A stretch of 64,000 bases of DNA from Heliomicrobium modesticaldum Ice1 (GCF_000019165.1 NC_010337.2:1047001-1111000), one strand, 5' to 3'. Shown: positions 31,804 through 41,080, counted from the first letter of the stretch. Numbers and translations are program-made. The notes: generated by a model not told the origin, from the sequence alone.

Positions 31804-31819
31804 TGTTTCACGTGAAACA
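31804..31819. promoter_or_regulatory. parS site 2 (ParB binding)
   Basis: Exact TGTTTCACGTGAAACA, 14 bases after the parB stop codon and 43 bases from parS site 1. Confidence 0.95.
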
Positions 31820-31832
31820 AGGGATGCTATAT

Positions 31833-32810
31833 TTACGGTCCTTCATTCCCTAGCAGATGATCGCAAAGGCGCTGCAACTCATCAGAACTATAAAAACAAA
31901 GTTCAATAAAACCCATTGCACCATTGGCGCGGATGCGCACTTGTGTCTGCAATTTTGACCGCAGCCGTTCCTCCATGGCAGATATGTCGGGATTCACAGT
32001 AGGCGGTGTAGCTCTTAATCGAGGTTTTTCCTGAACAGGTACAGGGGTGATCTGATCATCTCGCTTATCGCTTTCATCATTCACCGCAACCGGTGCGTCG
32101 AAAATAAAGTCTTTTTTCGCCTCTTGGTTCCGCTGGCGAACCACTTCCTCCATCCTGCGAACAGACCAGTTTTCTTCCGCCGCCTTCAAAGCGAAAGTTT
32201 CTTGCACCGACGCATCGTCAATGGCAACGATCACCTTGGCGTGACCGGCAGTCAATTTTCCCGTCGACACCATGGCTTGTACAGGCGCAGGCAGAGAGAG
32301 CAGACGAAGGGCATTTGCGATATAAGAACGGCTCTTCCCGACTCGCTTGGCCAATTGCTCCTGTGTCATTTGATGATCATCGATCAGTGCGCGAAAAGCC
32401 TGAGCCTCCTCGATGGGGTTCAAGTTCTCCCGTTGAATGTTTTCGATTAATGCCACCTCTGCGACAGTCTTTTCATCCCAATCGCGTATAATGACCGGCA
32501 CCTTCGTCAAACCCAGCTGTCGACAAGCCCGCCACCGCCGCTCTCCTACGATCAACTGATAGCGATCCTTGCCTATTGGACGTACCACAAGCGGTTGGAT
32601 GACACCATGGGCAGCGATAGAACGGGCCAATTCTTCTAATGCCTCATGATCGAAATGTTTCCTTGGTTGGTCAAGGTTCGGTTCGATCTGATCCAGATCT
32701 ATCTCCATCGCGCTCTGACTATCATTCGACAATTCCTCATTTGTAGTGATACCCGGGATCAGCGCCTCTAAACCCTTGCCAAGGCCTCTTCCCATCCCTT
32801 TTTTAGCCAC
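31833..32810 (-). CDS. parB: Chromosome partitioning protein ParB (Spo0J)
   Basis: CTP-dependent clamp that loads at parS sites and spreads to recruit condensin near the origin. The 325 residues show a basic N terminus (KKGMGRGLGKGLEALIPG) that stimulates ParA, the CTP-binding region with LIVGERRWRACRQL and IENIQRENLNPIEEA, the helix-turn-helix QEQLAKRVGKSRSYIANALR, a linker, and a C-terminal dimer domain. The start is a GTG at 32810, overlapping the parA end by eight bases. Seven parS sites flank the operon. Confidence 0.96.
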   Translation of the reverse strand: MAKKGMGRGLGKGLEALIPGITTNEELSNDSQSAMEIDLDQIEPNLDQPRKHFDHEALEELARSIAAHGVIQPLVVRPIGKDRYQLIVGERRWRACRQLGLTKVPVIIRDWDEKTVAEVALIENIQRENLNPIEEAQAFRALIDDHQMTQEQLAKRVGKSRSYIANALRLLSLPAPVQAMVSTGKLTAGHAKVIVAIDDASVQETFALKAAEENWSVRRMEEVVRQRNQEAKKDFIFDAPVAVNDESDKRDDQITPVPVQEKPRLRATPPTVNPDISAMEERLRSKLQTQVRIRANGAMGFIELCFYSSDELQRLCDHLLGNEGP

Positions 32811-33585
32811 GTTCTAACACTTCCTTCGCCAATTCCCGATAGACCTCAGCGCCGCGTGAACGGGTATCATACACAATGATCGGTTGACCATGGCTGGGAG
32901 CCTCACTCAGGCGAACATTTCTCGGGATGATCGTTTTGAAAACCTTATCGTGGAAATGATTTTTTACTTCATCGACCACTTGGATGGCGAGATTCGTGCG
33001 CGCGTCAAACATGGTCAGCAAAACGCCCAAAATTGTAAGTTCACTGTTGAGGTGCTTCTGTACGAGTTTGATCGTGCTCATCAGCTGCCCCAGTCCCTCC
33101 AATGCATAATACTCACACTGAATGGGAATCAGCAGTTGATCGGCAGCGGTGAGTGAATTCAATGTCAGCAAGCCGAGGGATGGAGGACAATCGATAATGA
33201 TGTAATCAAATCGATTCCGCATAGGATCGAGGGCACGTCTCAATTTCACTTCACGAGAGATGGCGGAGACCAACTCGATTTCTGCCCCGGCCAGTTGTAT
33301 CGTAGCTGGCAAAACAAAAAAGCGCTCCCAATCCGTTTTCGTCAATATAGAAGTCGACGGTGCGCCGTTGATCAGCACATCATAAATACAATGACGGACG
33401 CGAAGCTTATCAATCCCAGATCCACTCGTGGCATTACCTTGTGGGTCCATATCGACCAACAACACATTTTTGCCAAGCTCAGCCAGACAGGCACTTACGT
33501 TAACAGCAGTCGTGGTCTTTGCGACACCGCCTTTTTGATTCGCTACGGCGATAACTTGAGCCAACGATTCCACCACCTTTGTCAT
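32803..33585 (-). CDS. parA: Chromosome partitioning ATPase ParA (Soj)
   Basis: Walker-type ATPase that moves origin regions apart and, in Bacillus, modulates DnaA. The 260 residues carry the deviant Walker A NQKGGVAKTTTAVN with signature Lys, VDMDPQGNATSG and IIIDCPPSLGLLTLNSL. I chose the ATG at 33585 behind GAGG; the frame is open to 33648 but the extension resembles no ParA. First gene of parAB, preceded by a 435-base intergenic region holding five parS sites. Confidence 0.96.
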   Translation of the reverse strand: MTKVVESLAQVIAVANQKGGVAKTTTAVNVSACLAELGKNVLLVDMDPQGNATSGSGIDKLRVRHCIYDVLINGAPSTSILTKTDWERFFVLPATIQLAGAEIELVSAISREVKLRRALDPMRNRFDYIIIDCPPSLGLLTLNSLTAADQLLIPIQCEYYALEGLGQLMSTIKLVQKHLNSELTILGVLLTMFDARTNLAIQVVDEVKNHFHDKVFKTIIPRNVRLSEAPSHGQPIIVYDTRSRGAEVYRELAKEVLERG

Positions 33586-33818
33586 TCGCCTCATTCGTCC
33601 TATTCTTTTCAACATGGGAAAGGGCAAGTCCTTCACAAGGCAAAACATAAAAAAGAGCTTATCTTGGAAAAAATATGATCATCGTGAAACACGAAAAAAG
33701 AGGCCAACAATCCGTTGACCCCCTCTTCAAAGGGTATCACCTTATCCCATTCATTTCAAAGCCCTATAGGGCAAAATAAAAAGGGAACATATTTTCGTTT
33801 TTTTTTAACAAAATCCAT

Positions 33819-33834
33819 TGTTTCACGTGGAACA
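33819..33834. promoter_or_regulatory. parS site 3 (one mismatch)
   Basis: TGTTTCACGTGGAACA, one base different from the parS consensus. It is the first site met upstream of parA. Confidence 0.88.
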
Positions 33835-33880
33835 CCTCTTACGGCTTCCAATTCTATTACGTGGCTAAGCTACTCCATAT

Positions 33881-33896
33881 TGTTTCACGTGAAACA
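33881..33896. promoter_or_regulatory. parS site 4
   Basis: Exact TGTTTCACGTGAAACA. Starts a short tandem array in which the next two sites recur every 37 bases. Confidence 0.95.
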
Positions 33897-33917
33897 TTTT
33901 ATCAAACCACTTCGAGT

Positions 33918-33933
33918 TGTTTCACGTGAAACA
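33918..33933. promoter_or_regulatory. parS site 5
   Basis: Exact parS palindrome, 37 bases after site 4. The spacer (TTTTATCAAACCACTTC and four more bases) is repeated after this site, showing a local tandem duplication of site plus spacer. Confidence 0.95.
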
Positions 33934-33954
33934 TTTTATCAAACCACTTCAGGT

Positions 33955-33970
33955 TGTTTCACGTGAAACA
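33955..33970. promoter_or_regulatory. parS site 6
   Basis: Exact parS palindrome, 37 bases after site 5 and the last unit of the tandem array. Confidence 0.95.
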
Positions 33971-34042
33971 TTCCAAAACCGCTCCCTGTTGTTTGCTTCC
34001 CGAACTGCTCCACGTTGTTTCACACACCGCATCACTTCATGA

Positions 34043-34058
34043 TGTTTCACGTGAAACA
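34043..34058. promoter_or_regulatory. parS site 7
   Basis: Exact parS palindrome located 26 bases past the rsmG stop codon. Together with sites 3-6 it fills the rsmG-parA gap (33586-34084), which contains no protein gene. Between sites 6 and 7 a half-site TTGTTTCAC near 34015 lacks its second arm. Confidence 0.95.
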
Positions 34059-34084
34059 TCATTCATCTACCGAAGGAGACGCTC

Positions 34085-34858
34085 TTACAGCAAAGGTTTA
34101 CGATTGGGAATTCCGGCTTTTCGTGGATATGCCGCATCTGTGGGCTTCTGCTTGCGGACAATGATCAGTGTACGCCGATCTCCCGAGAGCGGCAGAGCGA
34201 TCGACTTAACCTCTTCAAGGTCACCGCCCAGCAAAGGCAACGCCCTTTTAGCTTCCTCCACCTCAGCAGGGCCGTCAGGCCCTTTTAGGGCGATAAAACT
34301 CCCCCCCACGGTAACAAAAGGAAGACACAATTCCAAAAGTACTGGAAGTCGGGCGACAGCGCGGCTTACGACGATCGAATACTTATCCCGTAACAAGGGG
34401 TTGCGAGCACTGTCCTCCGCCCGACCGTGTAGAATCTGCACATTCGTCAATCCTAATCTCTCCGTTGTTTCACTTAAAAAGCGGCATCGCTTATTAAGTG
34501 AGTCCAAAAGGGTGACCCGCCATTGCGGCCTGATCAACGCAAGCGGTAAACCGGGAAACCCCGCCCCTGTCCCCACATCGATCGCGGTGACAGGCCCATT
34601 CGGTAGATTCAATAATAGGGGACTCAAAGAATCGACAAAGTGCTTCTCCGCCACACCATCCGGATCGGTGATCGCTGTGAGGTTCAAGTGGGCGTTCGTT
34701 GCCACCAAGGCCTCGGCATAGGTCGTACAGTGATCGATAAAATCCGGTAAAACAGCAATCCCCCAAGCTTGAAGACCCTTGTCCAACTGTTGACGGAAAC
34801 GAAAGACCTGTTCGCCATTCCACTGGGTGAACTTGACTACTTCCTTCGTTTCACTCAA
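34085..34858 (-). CDS. rsmG: 16S rRNA (guanine-527-N7) methyltransferase RsmG
   Basis: SAM-dependent methyltransferase (formerly GidB) that makes m7G527 in 16S rRNA. The 257 residues show the family blocks [37 protein letters not shown] (SAM binding), [22 protein letters not shown] and [14 protein letters not shown]. The start is a TTG at 34858 whose TTGA overlaps the mnmG stop, implying coupled translation. Loss of this enzyme is known to give low-level streptomycin resistance in other bacteria. Confidence 0.95.
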   Translation of the reverse strand: MSETKEVVKFTQWNGEQVFRFRQQLDKGLQAWGIAVLPDFIDHCTTYAEALVATNAHLNLTAITDPDGVAEKHFVDSLSPLLLNLPNGPVTAIDVGTGAGFPGLPLALIRPQWRVTLLDSLNKRCRFLSETTERLGLTNVQILHGRAEDSARNPLLRDKYSIVVSRAVARLPVLLELCLPFVTVGGSFIALKGPDGPAEVEEAKRALPLLGGDLEEVKSIALPLSGDRRTLIIVRKQKPTDAAYPRKAGIPNRKPLL

Positions 34859-36768
34859 TCGACTCCCCCCTCCCCCGGCGCAAGACGGCGCTGTTGCTCC
34901 AAGTAAACCAATAAGATGGATATATCTGCAGGACTTACCCCAGAAATCCGCGAGGCCTGCCCGATGGAAACAGGCTTTCTGGCGATCAATTTTTGCCGAC
35001 CCTCATTCGAAAGACCGTGAACCCGTTTGTAATCGAGATCAGCGGGAAGGCGCTTGTTTTCCAATTTGTTAAACCGGTCCACCTGGGCTTGCTGCTTGAC
35101 CAGGTAACCTTCAAACTTAGCTGAAATCTCAACCTGTTCGGCCACCTCAGGGTCGATCGGCAGATCCTTCTCCCCGTCATTGCACAACGGGATAAGATCA
35201 TCATAGGTCAACTCAGGTCGTCGCAGCAGATCATAGAGAGAGACGCCTTTTGTCAGCGGCGCGCTCTTTTTTTCATCCAAGATCGCTTGGATTTTTTTAT
35301 TTCCCGGTGTCACGAAGGAAGATTTCCAACGGACAACTTCTTGTTCGAGGAGTTGCATTTTTTCACGAAACCGCCGGTAGCGGCGATCATCGACCAGTCC
35401 GATCGAACGGCCGATTTCTGTCAGCCGCTGATCGGCATTGTCCTGGCGCAGCAGCAATCTGTACTCGGCGCGAGATGTGAGCATCCGGTATGGTTCGTTG
35501 GTGCCTTTCGTCACCAGGTCATCGATAAGCACTCCGATATAGGCATCGGAACGCTTCAGGACAAGCGGTTCTTCACCCTTCACGAAGCGGGCGGCGTTGA
35601 TCCCTGCCATCAATCCCTGAGCGGCCGCCTCTTCATAACCAGAGGTGCCGTTGATCTGGCCGGCCGTGAACAACCCGCCGATTTCCTGATGTTCGAGAGA
35701 AAGACGCAACTGGGTCGGATCCACATAATCATACTCGATCGCGTAGCCGGGGCGGATGATCTTGACATCCTTCATCCCGATGATGGAACGAAGCATGGTC
35801 ACCTGCACGTCCTCGGGAAGACTCGTCGACATCCCTTGCACATACATCTCGTGGGTGCCCTCACCCTCCGGCTCAATAAAGACCTGATGGCTTTTCTTAT
35901 CGGCAAAGCGGACAACCTTGTCCTCGATAGAGGGGCAATAGCGCGGGCCAGTGCCCTCAATCACACCGGCATAGAGTGGGGAACGGTGCAGGTTGTCGCG
36001 GATGATCTGATGTGTCTCCTCTGTCGTATAGGTCAGCCAGCAAGAGATCTGTTTGCGCTCGATCCGCGGCGAGAGAAAAGAGAAGTTCAGCGGTTCCCTG
36101 TCGCCAGGCTGTTCCACCATCTGACTGAAATCAACGGTGCGACCATCGACGCGGGCCGGTGTGCCCGTTTTGAAACGGCCGAGCCGGACACCGATGTCAC
36201 GAAGTGACGCGGCCAAAGCGACAGATGGAAAATAACCGTTGGGACCACCAGGATAGTGGAGGTCACCGATGATGATCCGTCCCCGCAGGTATGTACCGGT
36301 TGTGATGACCAGGGCAGGGGCAGCAAAAAAAGCGCCCGTATTCGTACGAATCCCGCGCACACGTCCCTGTTCTACCACGACCGATTCCACCATCGCCTGC
36401 CGCACATCAAGGTTCTCCTGATGTTCGAGGACGCGGATCATCTCCCGCTGATAACGCTTTTTATCAGCCTGCGCGCGCAGGGCATGGACAGCCGGTCCCT
36501 TGCCCGTATTTAACAGGCGAATCTGAATACAGGTCTTATCAATGGTCAGACCCATCTGTCCACCCAGGGCGTCGATTTCCCGGACGAGATGGCCCTTCGC
36601 CGGACCTCCGATAGCCGGATTGCATGGCATCAGGGCGACGTTGTCCCAACTGATCGTCAGGATCAGCGTCTTCGCTCCGAGGCGGGCAGAGGCCAAAGCT
36701 GCTTCGCATCCGGCATGTCCTGCGCCGATGACGATCACATCATATTTCCCAGCTACATACTCGGTCAT
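34855..36768 (-). CDS. mnmG: tRNA uridine-5-carboxymethylaminomethyl modification enzyme MnmG
   Basis: FAD-dependent partner of MnmE that modifies the wobble uridine of several tRNAs. The 637 residues have the dinucleotide fold [21 protein letters not shown], the FAD motif [23 protein letters not shown] (quoted in part), GTPARVDG, the redox Cys region [10 protein letters not shown], and a C-terminal domain ending with a helical MnmE-binding part. The ATG at 36768 follows GAGGGTG. Leftward operon mnmE-mnmG-rsmG. Confidence 0.96.
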   Translation of the reverse strand: MTEYVAGKYDVIVIGAGHAGCEAALASARLGAKTLILTISWDNVALMPCNPAIGGPAKGHLVREIDALGGQMGLTIDKTCIQIRLLNTGKGPAVHALRAQADKKRYQREMIRVLEHQENLDVRQAMVESVVVEQGRVRGIRTNTGAFFAAPALVITTGTYLRGRIIIGDLHYPGGPNGYFPSVALAASLRDIGVRLGRFKTGTPARVDGRTVDFSQMVEQPGDREPLNFSFLSPRIERKQISCWLTYTTEETHQIIRDNLHRSPLYAGVIEGTGPRYCPSIEDKVVRFADKKSHQVFIEPEGEGTHEMYVQGMSTSLPEDVQVTMLRSIIGMKDVKIIRPGYAIEYDYVDPTQLRLSLEHQEIGGLFTAGQINGTSGYEEAAAQGLMAGINAARFVKGEEPLVLKRSDAYIGVLIDDLVTKGTNEPYRMLTSRAEYRLLLRQDNADQRLTEIGRSIGLVDDRRYRRFREKMQLLEQEVVRWKSSFVTPGNKKIQAILDEKKSAPLTKGVSLYDLLRRPELTYDDLIPLCNDGEKDLPIDPEVAEQVEISAKFEGYLVKQQAQVDRFNKLENKRLPADLDYKRVHGLSNEGRQKLIARKPVSIGQASRISGVSPADISILLVYLEQQRRLAPGEGGVD

Positions 36769-36810
36769 ATTACACCCTCATTCCGTCGCTAACCATGCCA
36801 GCGATACAAT

Positions 36811-38211
36811 CTATTTGCCGATGCAAAAAGATGAAAAAATCTTATCGAGAATGTCCTCACCGACCGTATCACCGGTAATCTCACCCAACGCCTCCCAAGC
36901 CGCTTTCAGATCGATCGTCAAAAAGTCGGGGCTGGCACCGTGAGCAACTGCGTCCAATGCCTGTCGCAGATGAGCATATGACCGTTCCAAGGCTTCACGG
37001 TGCCGTGCCTGGGTGACCAGCGCCAGCCGTCCCCCGTCGGGAGCATAACCAAGGCCGTCATCCCCATAGACCATGCGACGGATCAATTCCGTCAACTCCT
37101 TTAACCCCCAACCCTCTTTGGCTGACACCGAAATGATCGGCATCTCTCCCACAAGCGATCGCAGACGCTTCTCATCAAGACGCCGAACAGCGAGATCACT
37201 TTTGTTCACCAAGACGACAGCCGGACGACCAGCGAGAGACAGAAGCAGCGTTTCATCTTCTGCTGTCAACGAATCAGAACCATCGAGGACGACCAGCGCC
37301 AGATCCGCTTTTTCCAAGTACTCGCGGGTCTTCTCAACGCCGATCCGCTCCACCACATCCTCTGTCTCTCGGATGCCGGCCGTATCAACGATCCGCAGAG
37401 GGATGCCCCCCAGATCGATATACTCCTCGATCGCATCGCGCGTCGTCCCCGGGATCTCCGTCACGATCGCCCGCTGTTCATCGAGAAGGGCATTCATCAG
37501 GCTGGATTTTCCCACATTGGGACGACCGACGATCACGGTGCGCCAACCTTCCCGAAGGACACGCCCGGTCCGAGACCGTTCTAGCATGTCGCCGATCTGA
37601 CGCTGAATCTGCATCAAATCAGTGCAGATTCGCTCGCTCCCAATATCCGGCAGGTCTTCTTCCGGAAAATCGATCATCGCCTCCAGATGCGCCAAAAGGG
37701 CCAGTAGATCATCGCGGACCTTTCTGATCCGACGCGACAACTGCCCTTCCAGTTGCGAAACGGCAGCGCCAAGCCCATCGCGGGTCTTGGCGCGGATCAC
37801 TTCGATGATCGCCTCTGCCTGGGCCAGGTCGAGCCGCCCACCCAGAAAGGCGCGACGAGTAAACTCCCCCGGTTCGGCCAATCGGGCGCCTGCACGCAAA
37901 ACAGCACCCAAGGTCTCTCTCACCGGCACCGACCCGCCGTGACAGTGAAACTCGACGACGTCCTCTGTCGTAAAGGTACGCGGGGCAACCATCCAGGCAA
38001 CAAGGGCTTCGTCGATCACTCGATGGTCATCGGGATGGATGATCGTGCCCAGATGGAGCGTATGGGAAGCCCAGTCATCGACACCGCGCCCATAGCGCGG
38101 TCGGAAGACGGCCTTGAGCACATCTCGGGCGCCGGGACCGCTGACCCGCACGATGCCAATCCCGCCTTCTCCCGGAGGAGTAGCGACTGCTGCGATTGTG
38201 TCACCTACCAT
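36811..38211 (-). CDS. mnmE: tRNA modification GTPase MnmE
   Basis: GTPase that with MnmG adds the aminomethyl group to wobble U34. The 466 residues include the N-terminal folate-binding domain (DTIAAVATPPGEGGIGIVRV), a helical domain with the GTPase inserted (GRPNVGKSSLMNALL, DTAGIRETED, NKSD) and the C-terminal CIGK with the catalytic Cys. The ATG at 38211 follows GAGAGGATG. A terminator hairpin lies just upstream. Confidence 0.96.
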   Translation of the reverse strand: MVGDTIAAVATPPGEGGIGIVRVSGPGARDVLKAVFRPRYGRGVDDWASHTLHLGTIIHPDDHRVIDEALVAWMVAPRTFTTEDVVEFHCHGGSVPVRETLGAVLRAGARLAEPGEFTRRAFLGGRLDLAQAEAIIEVIRAKTRDGLGAAVSQLEGQLSRRIRKVRDDLLALLAHLEAMIDFPEEDLPDIGSERICTDLMQIQRQIGDMLERSRTGRVLREGWRTVIVGRPNVGKSSLMNALLDEQRAIVTEIPGTTRDAIEEYIDLGGIPLRIVDTAGIRETEDVVERIGVEKTREYLEKADLALVVLDGSDSLTAEDETLLLSLAGRPAVVLVNKSDLAVRRLDEKRLRSLVGEMPIISVSAKEGWGLKELTELIRRMVYGDDGLGYAPDGGRLALVTQARHREALERSYAHLRQALDAVAHGASPDFLTIDLKAAWEALGEITGDTVGEDILDKIFSSFCIGK

Positions 38212-38236
38212 CGAAACATCCTCTCCTCAATACAGG

Positions 38237-38261
38237 AAAAAAAGCGCCTAAGCGCTTTTTT
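38237..38261 (-). terminator. Rho-independent terminator between jag and mnmE
   Basis: AAAAAAGCGC and GCGCTTTTTT (38238-38261) form a hairpin with loop CTAA and an A/T tail on each side. It lies downstream of jag for leftward transcription and only 26 bases ahead of the mnmE start, so it separates the jag transcript from mnmE or acts as an attenuator. Confidence 0.75.
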
Positions 38262-38324
38262 ATTCTCCCCTGTGATTGTCCATTCATACCCTGCAGGGTT
38301 TTTCAATCATCATCCTGCTTATTT

Positions 38325-39239
38325 CTACTCTTTCGCGGTATCATCACCAAGGGAGTACAGGCGCGGACGGGGCTTGCCGAACCGTTGGTCTGCCACATTG
38401 CGCAGTTCCCGGTTATCGGCTACGCGATTGTCCGCCCAGTTCTCCCGTACAGCGCTGATCTCCCGTTGTTCTCGGATCTCCCGATTGTCATGATGATCTC
38501 GGCTATCGCGTTGCTCTCGGTTGTCCCGATTCTCCGGCCGAACAGCCCGCGGACGACGGTTATCTCCCCAGCGCGGCGCAGCGAATCCCTCCGTCCGCGG
38601 CCGTTTATTGTCTATTTTCGGACCGATCACCACTTTGCGAAAAGGCTCTTCCCCTTCCGAATAGGTGACGACTCGGGGATCGCCTTGCAAGGTCGTGTGA
38701 ATGATCCGCCGTTCCTGCGGGTTCATCGGCTCAAGGACAACCTTAACGCCCGTTCGTTTCACCTTTTCCGAAAGGCGTTTGGCCAACCGGACCAGCGTCT
38801 CTTCCCGCCGTTGCCGGTAATTCTCCACATCCAACAGGATCCGAACCCGTTCCGTACCCTGGCGGTTGACAGCCAGATTGACCAAGTACTGCAAGGAATC
38901 GAGGGTATCGCCGCGGCGACCGATCAGGATGCCCAGATCGTCGCCGGAAAAACCGATAAACAGGGTGGAATCGCGCCATTCCGGCTTGATCTCCGCCTGA
39001 ATCCCCATGACGCGGAAGATGTCCTGAATAAAACGAACGGCGTCGCGCATCGGATCCGGCTTGACCGTGATCCGGACACGGGCAGGACGGGTTCCGATCA
39101 GACCCAGAAAGCCCTTCGAAGGCTCTTCCAGAACGAAGACCTCCACATCCTTCTCTTCCAGTTCCAATTCCGTAAGGGCAGAGCGGAGGGCCTCTTCAAC
39201 CGTTTTTGCGGTTTTTTCCAATACTATCGGTTGGGACAT
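38325..39239 (-). CDS. jag: RNA-binding protein Jag (KhpB/SpoIIIJ-associated)
   Basis: Cytoplasmic RNA-binding partner of the membrane insertase, involved in cell elongation and sporulation in Firmicutes. The 304 residues hold the Jag-N domain (1-50), a KH domain with ILIGRRGDTLDSLQYLVN, and the R3H domain (PMNPQERRIIHTTLQGD). Odd: after R3H an extra tail of about 80 residues is low-complexity, dominated by Arg, Asn, Asp and Glu (RPENRDNREQRDSRDHHDNR and similar). The ATG at 39239 overlaps the yidC stop in a TAATG. The frame upstream to 39362 lies inside yidC and is ignored. Confidence 0.94.
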   Translation of the reverse strand: MSQPIVLEKTAKTVEEALRSALTELELEEKDVEVFVLEEPSKGFLGLIGTRPARVRITVKPDPMRDAVRFIQDIFRVMGIQAEIKPEWRDSTLFIGFSGDDLGILIGRRGDTLDSLQYLVNLAVNRQGTERVRILLDVENYRQRREETLVRLAKRLSEKVKRTGVKVVLEPMNPQERRIIHTTLQGDPRVVTYSEGEEPFRKVVIGPKIDNKRPRTEGFAAPRWGDNRRPRAVRPENRDNREQRDSRDHHDNREIREQREISAVRENWADNRVADNRELRNVADQRFGKPRPRLYSLGDDTAKE

Positions 39240-39916
39240 TACGCGGTACCTTCCTTCCGAACATTCAGACTGCGGTTCATATAGAGCTGCTGAAGGATAC
39301 CGACCGTGTTGAAGGTCACCCAGTAGAGGGACAGGCCTGCGGCAAAGCTGTGAGCCATCCAACCGATCAACAACGGCATCGAATACATCATGATCTTTTG
39401 CGTTTGTTCGGCTTGCGGGTTGCCGCCGGCGGAAGAAGGCGTCACTTTCATCTGGAGAAAGGTCGTGGCGGTTGCCAGCAACGGCAGGATGTAGGGATCG
39501 GGCGCCGACAGGTTAGCTACCCAGAGGAAAGTAGCATGGGCCTCGTTCAGATAAGGAAAGGCCATCAGACCGTTATAAAAAGCGATCAGGATCGGAAACT
39601 GAATCAACAAGGGCAGACAACCACTCAAGGGATTGACCCCATGTTCCTTATAAAGCTGCATCATTGCTTCCTGAGCTTTTTGGGGATCTTTTTTATACTT
39701 CTCCTGGAGCGCCTTCTGTTTTGGCGCTAATTCCGCCATGACCTTCATCGATTTCATCTGTTTGGCAGACAGTGGATACAGGAGCATTTTGATCACGATC
39801 GTGATCAGGATGATCGCCAGGCCGTAACTGGGAATTCCAATCTGTTGGGTGATGATGTAGAAAAAGTTGATCATCGAGGAAAATGCGTCAACCAGCATTT
39901 GCCACAAGGCAAGCAC
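39239..39916 (-). CDS. yidC: Membrane protein insertase YidC (Oxa1/SpoIIIJ)
   Basis: Inserts membrane proteins alone or with Sec. The 225 residues are shorter than many homologues and lack a signal peptide with lipobox. They contain five helices, with YGLAIILITIVIKMLLYPLS, the cytosolic charged hairpin (MKVMAELAPKQKALQEKYKK), GVNPLSGCLPLLIQFPILIAFY and LPLLIGWMAHSFAAGLSLYW. The start is unclear: GTG at 39916 is very close to AAGGAGG, while an in-frame TTG nine bases further in would be better spaced. Coupled to jag downstream. Confidence 0.93.
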   Translation of the reverse strand: MLALWQMLVDAFSSMINFFYIITQQIGIPSYGLAIILITIVIKMLLYPLSAKQMKSMKVMAELAPKQKALQEKYKKDPQKAQEAMMQLYKEHGVNPLSGCLPLLIQFPILIAFYNGLMAFPYLNEAHATFLWVANLSAPDPYILPLLATATTFLQMKVTPSSAGGNPQAEQTQKIMMYSMPLLIGWMAHSFAAGLSLYWVTFNTVGILQQLYMNRSLNVRKEGTA

Positions 39917-39947
39917 TCCTCCTTACTTATGTACCGACTCAAGGCGA

Positions 39948-40160
39948 TCAAGGGGGGTCATATCCCCCGGGATGAAAGGGGTGACAGCGCAACAAGCGTC
40001 CGACGGCCTTCCACAACCCCCGGAGCACGCCATACTTCTCCAAGGCCAAAATGGCGTAGGCGGAGCAGGTGGGCGCAAACCGACAGGTGGGTCCCCTGAG
40101 CGGCGAAAGATAGCGGCGATACCAACGGATCGGAACGATGAACACATCGACAACCCGCAT
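39948..40160 (-). CDS. yidD: Membrane protein insertion efficiency factor YidD
   Basis: A 70-residue protein assisting YidC-dependent insertion. It shows FIVPIRWYRRYLSPL followed by TCRFAPTCSAYAILALEKYG with the three conserved Cys and ends in CHPFHPGGYDPP. The ATG at 40160 lies one base after the rnpA stop, so the genes are coupled. Confidence 0.93.
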   Translation of the reverse strand: MRVVDVFIVPIRWYRRYLSPLRGPTCRFAPTCSAYAILALEKYGVLRGLWKAVGRLLRCHPFHPGGYDPP

Positions 40161-40161
40161 G

Positions 40162-40518
40162 TCATCCTCCCGGCCCCAGCTTGGCCCGTTTGAAGAGTTT
40201 GATGACATCTTGTTCGACTTGACGAAATGGAATTCCTTTTATTTTTGACCGGGCGATCAAAATTATGTCACTGCCATCATCGGCGCGAAGGCCGTGACGG
40301 CGGCAGATCTCCCGGAGCATTCGTTTCACCCGGTTGCGCACATTCGCCTTGCCAACCTTGCTGGAGACAGAAAAACCGAAGCGACGGCAGGAAGGGATGT
40401 CCGGGAGGCGAGGCTGTAACCGGTACAACACCACATATTGACCGCCGTAGGATTTTCCGCGCTTATAGACCTTTTGAAAATCCTCATTGCGACGCAAGCG
40501 ATAATGTCGCGCCAGCAT
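40162..40518 (-). CDS. rnpA: Ribonuclease P protein component
   Basis: Protein subunit of RNase P, which trims the 5' ends of tRNAs. The 118 residues start LARHYRLRRNEDFQKVYKRG and contain the family motif KANVRNRVKRMLREICRRH. Strongly basic. The ATG at 40518 follows GGGTGAACG. The gene lies 45 bases after rpmH. Confidence 0.95.
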   Translation of the reverse strand: MLARHYRLRRNEDFQKVYKRGKSYGGQYVVLYRLQPRLPDIPSCRRFGFSVSSKVGKANVRNRVKRMLREICRRHGLRADDGSDIILIARSKIKGIPFRQVEQDVIKLFKRAKLGPGG

Positions 40519-40544
40519 CAGCGTTCACCCCCCAAAAACAAAAG

Positions 40545-40564
40545 AAGGCCCCCGAAGCGGCCTT
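40545..40564 (-). terminator. Possible attenuator hairpin between rpmH and rnpA
   Basis: Read leftward, AAGGCC, an 8-base loop and GGCCTT are followed by CTTTTGTTTTT. It begins within the rpmH stop codon. The short stem and T-rich tail would let part of transcription stop after rpmH, giving more ribosomal protein than RNase P protein. Confidence 0.5.
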
Positions 40565-40697
40565 AAGCACTGAGTTTTTTCCTTCCTTTTGCACGACGCC
40601 GCTTGAGAACGTTACGTCCGTTCGGCGTGCTCATCCGGCTCAAGAAACCGTGAACGCGCTTATGTTTCCGATTTTTCGGCTGATAGGTGCGCTTCAA
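40563..40697 (-). CDS. rpmH: Ribosomal protein L34
   Basis: A 44-residue, very basic protein beginning [20 protein letters not shown] and ending AKGRKKLSA, the unmistakable bL34 of the large ribosomal subunit. The start is a TTG at 40697, eight bases after GGAGG; no ATG is available in frame at that point, so this gene is easily overlooked. First gene of the leftward origin-proximal run rpmH-rnpA-yidD-yidC-jag. Confidence 0.95.
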   Translation of the reverse strand: MKRTYQPKNRKHKRVHGFLSRMSTPNGRNVLKRRRAKGRKKLSA

Positions 40698-40859
40698 TGT
40701 CTACACCTCCTTATTATTGCCCAGATTTGTTGAATCTATCCGCGAAGAAAAAAGCCACGTATCCTGGCGGCTCGCGAGAACAAACAACTACAATTATAGG
40801 GACCTTCGCAAGGAAAGTCAAGAAAAAGAACATGATCGGGACAAAGGTCATTTTTTCAG

Positions 40860-41080
40860 GTTATCCCCTTGTGGATAACTTCGACGCAGGTTACAATTGG
40901 GGATGAATATTATCCACAGGTGGATAACTCGGGAAGGTTGACTTTTATCCCAAGAGTGATCCACATACTGTGGATAATTTGTGCGGTAACAAGCTTTTCA
41001 TCAACACCTTCGACGGGCGGCGAAGGCTTTTTTTCTCCCTGCATCGCCTTTTCCCCAAAAAAACTCATCCACACCCGTCA
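40860..41080. promoter_or_regulatory. oriC: oriC, left DnaA-box cluster (rpmH-dnaA gap)
   Basis: The 519-base gap between rpmH and dnaA contains DnaA boxes but no gene. Exact TTATCCACA occurs at 40910-40918 (+) and, inverted, at 40870-40878 and 40969-40977. Near matches are TTATCCCCT at 40861-40869, inverted TTATCCACC at 40919-40927 and TGATCCACA at 40957-40965. Further degenerate TCCACA copies follow to about 41130. Divergent promoters for rpmH and dnaA must also be here. Confidence 0.9.

Noticed and set aside
33880-33970. Short regularly spaced repeats resembling a CRISPR array
   Set aside because: The repeats are parS palindromes and the spacers are also identical, which is a tandem duplication and not an array with unique spacers. 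No cas gene is in the window.
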